Shown one piece after another: positions 15,936-24,646 of a stretch of DNA of 64,000 bases. Numbering within the stretch: the first letter of the stretch is position 1; the number at the start of each line of letters is the position of its first letter. Under the pieces are notes generated by a model. The model searched no databases. It saw only the letters and a program-made list of their open reading frames with translations, and was not told the origin of the DNA. Where the stretch lies: positions 868,001-932,000 of the forward strand of contig CP064999.1 in NCBI GenBank assembly GCA_016700115.1, given 5' to 3'. The stretch is from Sphingobacteriales bacterium (GTDB lineage Bacteria > Bacteroidota > Bacteroidia > Chitinophagales > UBA2359). Both the position numbers and the translations under genes were made by a program.

Positions 15936-18900
15936 ATGACAATTTTAAGGAGATCCTTTTCAGCAGAGTTTTGGTTTTGGTTGTATCGCTTTCCCTTTAT
16001 ATATGGGGGGGGGGGTAATGTGTATATAAAAGCACAGGAATCAACATTTGACGAAATGGACGACGAGGCTTACAATCTGCTTTACATGATGTCGGCTTCC
16101 GACACCTCATTTGCTGCTATTTGCAACATGGCAGGAAGCTACCTTCAAAGCAATCCGGAGGCTGGCCGTTTTGCGAAACGTTATGCCCGATGGCGCAACT
16201 TTTGGTCAAATAGAGTAGGTGTTGATGGTAATATTTGGGAAGCAAAACAAGCCATGCAAGAATGGGCAAACGAACCCGTTTGTACTGAAAATGGCGACTG
16301 GCAGCCTCTTACAGCTCAATTATGCCCTAACAAACAGGCAAGAGGTATTGTAGTAAGCGTATATGCCCCGCCATGCTCTACACCAAGTTGCACACCGCAG
16401 GTTATATATGCAGGAACTAATTGCAGCGGCTTGTGGAAAACTTCTGATGCCGGCAATACTTGGAACTGCATCACTGATAATATTCGTATGCCGGGATTAG
16501 GTGTAAGCTCTATTTTAGTTTTGGATGATGACCCATCTTGTTCCGAAGAAATTTTAATAGCTTCAGGACTTACTTCGCAGGTGGACTCCCACTACGGAAT
16601 AGGCATACTAAAAACTTGTGATGGCGGCAACAGTTGGGAAGAAATCCTTGGATGGCCGTCCTGGTACGGTCAAGTAAGCGTAAAACTGATGAAAGATCCT
16701 ACGGACCCTAATACCATTTGGTGTTTAGGAACAGAAAGCCTTTGGAAAAGCAGCGACAGGGGGCAAACTTGGATTTTCATACAAAATTTGCCGGACGTTG
16801 TACCTGATGGACTACATTTTTCGGATATGGAATTTTTATCCGACGATCCAGACATAATCATTTTAAGCACAAAAGATAGAGGTGATGCTGGTGATGCCAA
16901 GTTATATCGCATAGACAATATTGACCCCATAACTCAAATAGCAATATGGACAATTATAACACCCAATCCAACCAGTTCGAAACAACAAATTCTTTTAGAA
17001 ACTTCCGAAAACAATATTATCACAATGTATCAAGCAGGTGGTATTACACTTACAATGAGCCGAAGCAGTGACTCGGGTGATTCGTGGATAGACAACAATC
17101 CGACTGGTCTTGTGAGTCAAGGAATAAACAATGCCCTTGTAACCTTTAAAGTTCACCCTTACGATGATCAATTAATGTACTTCGGTAAAGTCAACTTCTA
17201 CCGTTCAACCAATGGAGGACAAAATTTTAGTGCTCTTATTAGTGGTGTTGTTAATGGCACCGGTACCAATTCATGGCATTGTGATGTGAGAGGACTGCAA
17301 ATTTATAATCCGGAAACTACACCTGTTGCAAATGAAGTCCAACTATTAATGGGCAACGACGGTGGTGTAAGCTTTAGTACTAATGGAGGAACTGTTTTTC
17401 AAAACATGAATGGAGAATACAACCCAAACGGCAGCAGCCTTAATATCACACAGTATTACGACATAGCCAACTCCTCATTAAGACCCGGACTTGTTGCCGG
17501 CGGAACTCAAGACAATAGTTTTTTTAAATACGATAACGGTCAGCTTATTTGCCTTGTTTCTGGAAATTGTAGCACCGCATCTCCTCCAAGTGTAGGTATA
17601 GGAGGCGATGGAGGACAAACTATTATCAGTTGGGCAAATCCAATGGTGATATTTAGCAGATTTAACGAGTCATTGGGCAAATCAATAAATGGAGGTAGTA
17701 GCTTCACATCATGGATAGTACCTGACCCGGGAATAGCAGATATGGAATTCCTAGATCCAAAAATGTTGCAAGACCCGCTCGACCCCGATATAGTCTATTA
17801 TGCCAAAGGGCGAAATTTTTACAAATTACAAACCAATCCTTTTCCTACCCAACCTCCTCCACTACCTGCAACATATACTTTTACTTCGTCGGATTTTACT
17901 TCTATAAATGCGCTGGGTGTATCTCCTTCAGACCCCAATAACATTTTTGTCGCCGCTGCATGGGGTGGAACTTCTAAGAAGTTATTTAAATCTACAAATA
18001 ATGGAACTGCTTTTACAGATGTTGCTACTATGTCAGGCTCAAATATCGGTACAGTAACAGAATGGTTCTCAATTACCGACATCATTTTTCATCCTGACGA
18101 CCCCGAAAAAGTGTGGATTTCGTTGGGCGGCTTTGATGGTTCGCGCGTTGCGTATTCCTCTAACGGGGGAATAAATTGGAGCGGATTTGGTACAGGGTTA
18201 CCCCAACTGCCCGTAAACAAATTAGTCTATCACGTTGGCTCGAACGATGTCATTTATGCCGCCACAGACGTAGGGGTGTACCGATACAACCCTGATACCC
18301 AAATTTGGGAATGTTACAACAACGGACTTCCTGTTTGTGTGGTTATGGGAATTGAAATAGATTATTGCAAGCAACTCCTGCACATAGGCACATTTGGGCG
18401 AGGCATTTGGGAGTCCCCCTTAGCACCACTTACAGAAAACTGGCAAATCACCCAAAATACTACTTGGGAGGCAAACACCGTGACCAACAGCAGTACCGAT
18501 ATAGAAATTATGCCCGGTGCAACACTTACTTTAAAAGGCAAACTCAACTTAGCCCAAGATAAAAGGATTATTGTTCAAAGAGGGGCAAAATTGGTGATAG
18601 AAGGCGATAACAACCCCAACGGAAACAATGGGCTACTGACCAATGGATGCGGCGACAGGCACGGCGGTGTTGATGTATGGGGCAACACCTCTATAGATCA
18701 CGAAACCCTGTTTGGACTCGCTGACCCGAACACACTCATCCCTGCCGACTACATCAACCTGCCCATCAACACCAATGACCCGGGCATGGTTATACTATAC
18801 AATGGTGCTAAAATAGAAAACGGACGCACCGCCATTTCTACACAGCGAAGAGGCGGCTATTTTCCTGACTACTACGGCGGAATAGTATATGCCCACAGTG

Positions 18901-20978
18901 CCTTTTTTACAAACAACCGCAAAGCAACGGAATTCATGCAGTACAAACCATTCAATTATAGCCGGTTCAAAAACTGCCAAATCACCGCCAATACCAGCCA
19001 TAACATAGCTTTTGAAGGCATTACCGTTTGGGATTGCACCGGTATAGTAATTGACCACTGTACTTTTGAAAACAACAACCCCGCCATCTACAACAACTGC
19101 ACCGCCATCACCACTCACGATGCCGAAAGACTGCAAATCATTAACGACTGCCAATTTAACAATGTAATAAAAGGAATTATTCTACAGGCTACCAACGAAG
19201 GACTTGGCGATGCAATCATTACCGATAACGTTTTTACCAACTGTCGCCTTGGAATTCAAAACTTCCAGACCAGAGAAATGATCGCCCGAGGTAATACCTT
19301 CTCCGTTACCGCCATAAATGCACAGCACATCACTTTATCGGGCAACTGTGGGTACAGAATTTCTGAAAATACCTTTGTCAATGGCACTGCAGCCGTGGCC
19401 GCCTTCTTCACCAGCCTCCTAACACCCGGCAACAACCTGATAGAATGCAACACCTTCCAAAACTGCGGAACAGGTGTATATGCCAATAGCAACAACATCG
19501 GCTTACGCTTTCAAAACAACGATTTCACTACCCAGAATGCCGATGTGCAACTCGATAACTTCGGCATCCTGCCTAACCAAGGTACTTGGGATCCTGTAGA
19601 GAACAGTTTCCTCCCCTATTTCAACTTCTTTACCCTTACCAACCCCACCACCCGCATTACCACTACCGGAACCACCTCCCCTTTCTTTTACTATTACCAT
19701 ACCGACCCAAACATCTTTACGTCCGATGCCAACGACCGCCTCGTGCCACACTGCTTCACAGTAGAAACACCACCTTTCCCAGGATGTGGAGCTACTTACA
19801 ATTACTTTGGAATAGAAACTGCCGTGCCAAGCGAGTTTTTATACTCCGGCTGCCTCGATTTAGATGGCGATGGCAATCCGGGCATGTTGCCTCCCGATGA
19901 AGATTGCAAAACCCGTGAATGTTACGAAGAACTCAAGCTCCTGATTGCGGGTTTAGAAAATCAAAAAGACGGCGGCAATAAAGAAGAACTTTTAAACGAC
20001 CTCTTCAACAGCCCCGAAGCATTGGAAACCTACCAAAAGTATCTTGATGCCAGCCCCTACCTCACAGACGAGGTACTGACTGAGGCAGCCGAAAATGCCC
20101 TGCTCAGCTCTATCAGAAAAGCCAATATCCTGCTGGCCAATGCCCCCCTAAGCAACGATATGATGAACACCGCTTATCAGCATGTAAGCACAACCGTTTA
20201 TCAAATGCTGTATGCCTTGAAATACTACCTCGTCATTTCCGACCGCGACCAATTGGATATGCGTATCGGCACAGAAGTACGCAAAAAGGAAACACTCTTT
20301 AACGAACTCTATACCCGATACTTTGACCACCCCGACAGCCTGCACGCTTTTCTGATTGCCGAAAACAGCACTTACGCCAAACATTGCTTATTTGGCAGCC
20401 TAATGAGACATGGAGATATGGCCGAAGCCCAAACCCTGCTAAACGGCATACCTGACGGCACGCCCGCCGAACAGGACTACAAAACTGTGCAGCAAATAAA
20501 CCTGCAATTTCAGTCGGCTACCGAGCCGTTCAGCCTCTCCGAAACCCAGTACGAGACCCTGCGCGCGATAGCGGACTGCTACCAAACCCAGTCCCCCGCC
20601 GCTCAGGTCCTGCTAAACTTGCTTGAAGGTGAACAGTACGAGTGGCAGATACCCGAAAATGCCAGCGACGGTAAATCCGCTACACCTCCATATCCCAAAG
20701 CATCTCTGACAGAGCTAAAATCCGCCAACCGACTATGGATACACCCCAATCCTGCAAAAGAGCAGGTAACGGTAAACATACCGTTTTATTTGTTTGAAAC
20801 AAATGCTTTTTTGCAAGTATTTGATACAGGCGGCAAGTTGTTACAAAATATAGAATTTGACCAAGGACAAACAAGTATAATACTCAATACCGAAAAATGG
20901 GCAAACGGTCTGTACATACTGTCTTTACAAAGTGGTGATGCGCGTTTGGCACAAGCCAAACTAAGTGTACTGCATTAG
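15936..20978 (+). CDS. Giant T9SS-secreted protein: BNR/sortilin-like propeller + beta-helix; G11 tract in signal peptide
   Basis: 1680 aa as read from the ATG at 15936. Residues about 110-830 hold BNR/Vps10-like propeller repeats (SSDRGQTW, TSDAGNTW, CDGGNSWEE, SSNGGINWSG). About 850-1290 looks like a right-handed beta-helix, with Asn-rich turns. About 1390-1570 is a helical segment also seen in the 35785 protein. From about 1595 comes a T9SS type A sorting domain (WIHPNPAKEQ...NGLYILSLQSGDARLAQAKL). So it is exported and probably surface-anchored. Eleven G lie at 16005-16015. From the ATG at 15926 a textbook signal peptide (h-region VLVLVVSLSLYIW) runs into TAA with 11 G, but joins this frame at ...NVYIKAQE with 10 or 13 G. 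The 15936 start gives a poorer signal. Confidence 0.85.
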   Translation: MTILRRSFSAEFWFWLYRFPFIYGGGGNVYIKAQESTFDEMDDEAYNLLYMMSASDTSFAAICNMAGSYLQSNPEAGRFAKRYARWRNFWSNRVGVDGNIWEAKQAMQEWANEPVCTENGDWQPLTAQLCPNKQARGIVVSVYAPPCSTPSCTPQVIYAGTNCSGLWKTSDAGNTWNCITDNIRMPGLGVSSILVLDDDPSCSEEILIASGLTSQVDSHYGIGILKTCDGGNSWEEILGWPSWYGQVSVKLMKDPTDPNTIWCLGTESLWKSSDRGQTWIFIQNLPDVVPDGLHFSDMEFLSDDPDIIILSTKDRGDAGDAKLYRIDNIDPITQIAIWTIITPNPTSSKQQILLETSENNIITMYQAGGITLTMSRSSDSGDSWIDNNPTGLVSQGINNALVTFKVHPYDDQLMYFGKVNFYRSTNGGQNFSALISGVVNGTGTNSWHCDVRGLQIYNPETTPVANEVQLLMGNDGGVSFSTNGGTVFQNMNGEYNPNGSSLNITQYYDIANSSLRPGLVAGGTQDNSFFKYDNGQLICLVSGNCSTASPPSVGIGGDGGQTIISWANPMVIFSRFNESLGKSINGGSSFTSWIVPDPGIADMEFLDPKMLQDPLDPDIVYYAKGRNFYKLQTNPFPTQPPPLPATYTFTSSDFTSINALGVSPSDPNNIFVAAAWGGTSKKLFKSTNNGTAFTDVATMSGSNIGTVTEWFSITDIIFHPDDPEKVWISLGGFDGSRVAYSSNGGINWSGFGTGLPQLPVNKLVYHVGSNDVIYAATDVGVYRYNPDTQIWECYNNGLPVCVVMGIEIDYCKQLLHIGTFGRGIWESPLAPLTENWQITQNTTWEANTVTNSSTDIEIMPGATLTLKGKLNLAQDKRIIVQRGAKLVIEGDNNPNGNNGLLTNGCGDRHGGVDVWGNTSIDHETLFGLADPNTLIPADYINLPINTNDPGMVILYNGAKIENGRTAISTQRRGGYFPDYYGGIVYAHSAFFTNNRKATEFMQYKPFNYSRFKNCQITANTSHNIAFEGITVWDCTGIVIDHCTFENNNPAIYNNCTAITTHDAERLQIINDCQFNNVIKGIILQATNEGLGDAIITDNVFTNCRLGIQNFQTREMIARGNTFSVTAINAQHITLSGNCGYRISENTFVNGTAAVAAFFTSLLTPGNNLIECNTFQNCGTGVYANSNNIGLRFQNNDFTTQNADVQLDNFGILPNQGTWDPVENSFLPYFNFFTLTNPTTRITTTGTTSPFFYYYHTDPNIFTSDANDRLVPHCFTVETPPFPGCGATYNYFGIETAVPSEFLYSGCLDLDGDGNPGMLPPDEDCKTRECYEELKLLIAGLENQKDGGNKEELLNDLFNSPEALETYQKYLDASPYLTDEVLTEAAENALLSSIRKANILLANAPLSNDMMNTAYQHVSTTVYQMLYALKYYLVISDRDQLDMRIGTEVRKKETLFNELYTRYFDHPDSLHAFLIAENSTYAKHCLFGSLMRHGDMAEAQTLLNGIPDGTPAEQDYKTVQQINLQFQSATEPFSLSETQYETLRAIADCYQTQSPAAQVLLNLLEGEQYEWQIPENASDGKSATPPYPKASLTELKSANRLWIHPNPAKEQVTVNIPFYLFETNAFLQVFDTGGKLLQNIEFDQGQTSIILNTEKWANGLYILSLQSGDARLAQAKLSVLH
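16005..16015 (+). repeat. Poly-G tract (11 G), likely slippage site
   Basis: Eleven consecutive G inside the signal-peptide coding region, the longest G or C run I see in the window. Loss of one G (or gain of two) would fuse the ATG at 15926 to the 1660-codon frame downstream. Confidence 0.75.
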
Positions 20979-21057
20979 TTTTTCGTGAAAAAATATGGTT
21001 GCGGCAACCCAAAGTTGCGGCAACTGTATTTTTTACTTTATTTTAAAATGATTTCGC

Positions 21058-22587
21058 ATGAAAAACAATGTGTTTATTATCGCGCTGCTTTTATCTTTTT
21101 GGGGCTTGAAAGCCCAAGAGTACTACATAAAAACCTTTGATGTTGACAGCACCGAATCGGATAACGGCATGGATATTTTGGCGGACGAAGAAGGATATGT
21201 CGTGCTGTGTGCTTCGATGGGTGGGACCGGCTATTTTAAGGTTGACACTGACGGGGAGGAAATATGGCAAAATAATTTCAGTTTTGCTCCTTACGAACCC
21301 GGCGTGACGGGACTTCTTCAACTACCCGACGGAAACTACCTGATAAGTGGGGCGGTAATTGAAACAGGGATGCTTTATCAAGACCTTTTTACTTTTGTGA
21401 CCGACGAAGGTGAAATATACAGGCATATCATCCATGGCGACACGATGGACAATCGCGCGCCGTACAGCGTCCTGCGGAACAACCTTGTCGTTTCTTACAC
21501 AAGCATTACCCCTCCTGGTGTCGGGTTGGAGCTGTACAATCATACGCTATTGTTGACCATGGATACAGCGGGGGTTGTGTTGCGAATCGACACCTTGCAA
21601 AACGTTGCAGGCTATCCGAGAAACGGTTCGGTTGCCCTCCTCCTCCTCCCCACCCAAGAATACATTTTAGGCATAGGCGCACAAAACGAACCCGACAAAA
21701 TCTACGGCTACCTCCGAAAAACAGATACCATTGGAAACACCTTATGGGAGCAACCGCTAAATGATGTGGCTACAAGTACAGCCCCTATCCATTTGGCAAG
21801 ATTGCAAGATGGTGATTTTGTAGTATCTTGGATTGCTTTATTAGGTGGACTGACAGAAAATAGAGGTTCTTGTTTTGTAAGACGCTACAACCCCGCAGGT
21901 GATATAATTTGGCAATACACCTTTGAAGCCATTGGCTATGGTCGCAACATACAAGACCTATACGTATGCGCCAACGGCGATATCATAGGCTGCGGCTATA
22001 CCGGCAATTTTGACATTACCGGCAATCCCACTTGTTGGATATTCCGCTTATCGCCTGAAGGCGAGCTAATTTGGATGCGCGAGTACGTATATTGGGAGTC
22101 ACTGGCGCAGTTCATGCTGCTATACGCCCTTACCGAAGACCCCCACGGCGACATAATAGCCACCGGCTACGCCAACCGCCCCGATCCCGAAACCGGCTTT
22201 TGGAAAGGGCAGGCGGTATTGCTGAAAGTAAACGCTATGGGCTGTTTTGGCGAGGGCGGCTGTACAGATACCGCCATCGTCCACTCGGTGGTTACGGGCA
22301 TGGATACCCCGCCGCCGCAGGCAGGTAGCGGCGTTGCGATTTCTCCCGTAAAAGTAAGTTGGTTGGGCTATGGGGAGATGGCAGTGTTTTACAACCTTCC
22401 CGCCACCCCCGTCGCCACCATTCGTTTGTACGATGTGCACGGCAGGCACGTCACCACCCAAACCCTTCCGCCATACGACATCTTTACCCCTATCCAAACT
22501 CCACCCCTCCCACCGGGCATCTATCTCTACGCCGCAGAGCAAGGCGGTCTGGTGGTGGCAAGGGGGAAGGTGGCGGTGGTTAGGTAA
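21058..22587 (+). CDS. T9SS-secreted propeller-type protein
   Basis: 509 aa. Signal peptide MKNNVFIIALLLSFWGLKAQ. The body (about 25-405) consists of repeating blocks of the type EGYVVLCAS / DGNYLISGA / NGDIIGCGYTG / HGDIIATGY, each with a W or F strand. This is the pattern of delta-60/PQQ-like propellers common in Bacteroidota cargo. The last 80 residues (TIRLYDVHGRHV...LPPGIYLYAAEQGGLVVARG) form a T9SS type A sorting domain. Substrate or ligand unknown. It follows the 1680-aa gene by 79 bp with a GTTGCGGCAAC pair between. Its stop lies within a 3' element shared with the genes at 31821 and 34166. Confidence 0.85.
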   Translation: MKNNVFIIALLLSFWGLKAQEYYIKTFDVDSTESDNGMDILADEEGYVVLCASMGGTGYFKVDTDGEEIWQNNFSFAPYEPGVTGLLQLPDGNYLISGAVIETGMLYQDLFTFVTDEGEIYRHIIHGDTMDNRAPYSVLRNNLVVSYTSITPPGVGLELYNHTLLLTMDTAGVVLRIDTLQNVAGYPRNGSVALLLLPTQEYILGIGAQNEPDKIYGYLRKTDTIGNTLWEQPLNDVATSTAPIHLARLQDGDFVVSWIALLGGLTENRGSCFVRRYNPAGDIIWQYTFEAIGYGRNIQDLYVCANGDIIGCGYTGNFDITGNPTCWIFRLSPEGELIWMREYVYWESLAQFMLLYALTEDPHGDIIATGYANRPDPETGFWKGQAVLLKVNAMGCFGEGGCTDTAIVHSVVTGMDTPPPQAGSGVAISPVKVSWLGYGEMAVFYNLPATPVATIRLYDVHGRHVTTQTLPPYDIFTPIQTPPLPPGIYLYAAEQGGLVVARGKVAVVR

Positions 22588-22617
22588 GTGAAAAGTGAGA
22601 AACTAAAAGTGAAAAAA
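22584..22617 (+). repeat. Shared 3' element (GTGAAAA heptads), copy 1
   Basis: GGTAAGTGAAAAGTGAGAAA followed by CTAAAAGTGAAAA. Near-identical sequence occurs at the 3' ends of the T9SS genes at 31821 and 34166 (reverse strand). Here it begins over the stop codon TAA (22585-22587). Confidence 0.7.
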
Positions 22618-22730
22618 CCTGAAAGGTTTAAATATGAATAGCCGTATGTGAAACCTACGGAATTGAGTGAAATAGCACATTTGCCAGAGGAGTTGTGGTG
22701 TACACGGGAAGGTAGCGGTAGGGTGTTTAA

Positions 22731-22763
22731 AAACCTCATAGTTTCGGCAAAACTATGAGGTTT
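22731..22763. repeat. Perfect 14-bp inverted repeat (REP-like hairpin)
   Basis: AAACCTCATAGTTT and AAACTATGAGGTTT around a 5-nt loop. There is no T-run on either side, so it is more like a dispersed palindromic element than a terminator. Confidence 0.55.
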
Positions 22764-22890
22764 GACAAATAGTATTTGCAGTTGGAGGCTACATCCGGCA
22801 CACTTTTTTAAAAAAGGATTGACTAATATTTGAAATTGCCTACAACTCAAACTCTATTCAGTTTACAAACGGCAGCAAACGAACAAAAAA

Positions 22891-24114
22891 TTACTGTATC
22901 ACAATTGCCCGTGTCAAAGCGGCATAATGTGCCTGTTCGTTAGGAAGCAAGACCGCACTATATACGCCGGATTGCCCGTTGATATTTACTTTTAAGTCAA
23001 AATCATCTCCACCATAAACGGTTTGAAAGAGAAGGGTATCTTCCAATATTTGGGGGATGATGAGATGGTCGGGACGGGGGTCGTTACAGCCTGAAGCACG
23101 AGTTAGTAAGACTTGAGTAGAGTCCAAATGGCTGTCAACGGTTCCTCTGAGTCGGATAATGCGGGTATTGTTGTTTTCTTCCCTACAACCTTTGTCATTA
23201 TAACCGTCAATAAACAAGCGGCTGTCGCCTTCAAAAATGGCTGTTTTTCCGGCTTTCAGTCCTTCCATAATACTTGGCCAAGTGAGTTGGGAGGCAAAAA
23301 CAGCGGTGGTGGGATATCCAAGAGCGGGGTCTAACCCACTTCCGGGAGGGTCGGTAAAAATGCGATGGTTATCGCTTCCGCCAACGGCTATTGTGGTTTT
23401 TCCGTTGAGCAGGTCGCATCGCCAAATATCTCTTCCTCTAATATCCCATGGGTCATAACCTATAGTGCCGTTCCATATTTCTATGGCATCGTAGTTGTAG
23501 CTTGTCCAGTCATACACAATCCAGGGAGTAATGGCGTATGGGTGGTTGATGATGGTAAAACAACCACGGTCATTAGCCTGTTGCAGGGCATTGCCTCCGG
23601 TAACGGTTCCTTTGGGGCGATCGGTAAATGCGCCGGAATGGTTAAAGGTGTTCAGGTCTTCGGGAATACATCCGATATGCCCGGTCGGTTGTGAGTTGGA
23701 TTCAGAAACAGGGCTGATTTCGTTTCCGTCAATCATTAAAAATTGACCGGGTATCGTGAGTTGTGCTGCAAGATCCCAATAAGGAAATTCGGGCCCCTGA
23801 TTAAACAGCAATGGATCTTCGTCAGTGGTAGTAACATCACTGCCGGTGCTGTTGCTATGGTCGGTCAGCACCAAAAAATGCAACCCCATTTCAACGGCAC
23901 GCTGCTGAATGGCTTCGGGAGACGAATCCCCTCCGGTATCATTGCTTGCTCCGGATGCATGGACATGAAAATCGCCTAAAAACCATTGTCCGGGCGGGTC
24001 TGCTTCTAAGGTGAGGACATCGCAACTTGCATCGGGGTTGTCGTCCTTACAAGCAGCGATGGTAAACAACAACAATATTGCGAGAAACGGGAGAGGGGGT
24101 TTTAAATGGAACAT
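22891..24114 (-). CDS. CehA/McbA-type PHP-domain lipoprotein (metal-dependent phosphoesterase)
   Basis: 407 aa. A lipobox LFTIAAC at about 16-22 predicts a lipoprotein anchored after Cys22. The PHP domain starts with GDFHVHASGASND (HxH motif, about residue 47), continues with FLVLTDHSNSTGSD and IIDGNEISP, then NHPYAITPW, AIEIWNG and AVGGSDNHR, giving the His/Asp/Glu metal ligands of the superfamily. CehA-like members are phosphoesterases or carbaryl-type hydrolases; the substrate here is unknown. The last 100 residues look like a beta-sandwich. No operon partners. Confidence 0.85.
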   Translation of the reverse strand: MFHLKPPLPFLAILLLFTIAACKDDNPDASCDVLTLEADPPGQWFLGDFHVHASGASNDTGGDSSPEAIQQRAVEMGLHFLVLTDHSNSTGSDVTTTDEDPLLFNQGPEFPYWDLAAQLTIPGQFLMIDGNEISPVSESNSQPTGHIGCIPEDLNTFNHSGAFTDRPKGTVTGGNALQQANDRGCFTIINHPYAITPWIVYDWTSYNYDAIEIWNGTIGYDPWDIRGRDIWRCDLLNGKTTIAVGGSDNHRIFTDPPGSGLDPALGYPTTAVFASQLTWPSIMEGLKAGKTAIFEGDSRLFIDGYNDKGCREENNNTRIIRLRGTVDSHLDSTQVLLTRASGCNDPRPDHLIIPQILEDTLLFQTVYGGDDFDLKVNINGQSGVYSAVLLPNEQAHYAALTRAIVIQ

Positions 24115-24646
24115 GGGTTTATTAATGGTGTTTTTTGTGAATGGTGAATTGTCAATTGTGAATGGTGAAGAGCAAGGGAATAAAAAACTTTGCGTCTTAA
24201 AGTCTTTGCATGAAACATTTATTTATTGATGTACGGGCATTGTTTATGATTATTGCCTATTGCCTATTGCCTATTGCCTATTGCCATTTGTCAATTGCCT
24301 ATTGCCTATTGCCTATTGCCTATTGCTTATTGCGAATTGCCTTACGCCTAAAAAAAGAATTGTGTAAGATAAGTCGGTTTGTTGTTTTATTCAGCTTAAA
24401 GGGATTTTTACCATCATTCATCAAACAAAACATGGTAGTTTCTTGTTATTAGGGATTTGAGTTGTTTATAAAAAGTTCTTGGTATATCCCGATTTATTCC
24501 TTCCGATTTCTGAATGATTTATCTGTAAAATCGTCCTGACATTTTAACCATCAACGATTAAACGGGTATTACCGTTAATAGTCTATTACCCCGTTGTTAT
24601 TAATTTTCTCCTTCACACAACAAACCTTCCACTATAACCCGCATTT
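24115..24646. other. Divergent intergenic region with simple repeats
   Basis: Contains GTGAATGGTGAA-type heptad words (24136-24170) and the TATTGCC heptamer array (24251-24341). No convincing gene; an 80-codon open frame across the repeat has the IAYCLLP periodicity created by a 7-bp unit. Confidence 0.5.
24251..24341. repeat. Tandem heptamer TATTGCC array
   Basis: Five perfect TATTGCC units (24251-24285), a short break (ATTTGTCAAT), then about six more with late variants (TATTGCT, TATTGCG). It resembles the short tandemly repeated heptamers known in cyanobacteria. Confidence 0.8.

Noticed and set aside
22359..22591. Overlapping Pro/His-rich open frames at the end of the 21058 gene
   Set aside because: Shadow frames of the T9SS sorting domain, which is clearly the coding frame.
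24210..24452. 80-codon hydrophobic open frame
   Set aside because: Its IAYCLLP repeats are just the translation of the TATTGCC heptamer array.
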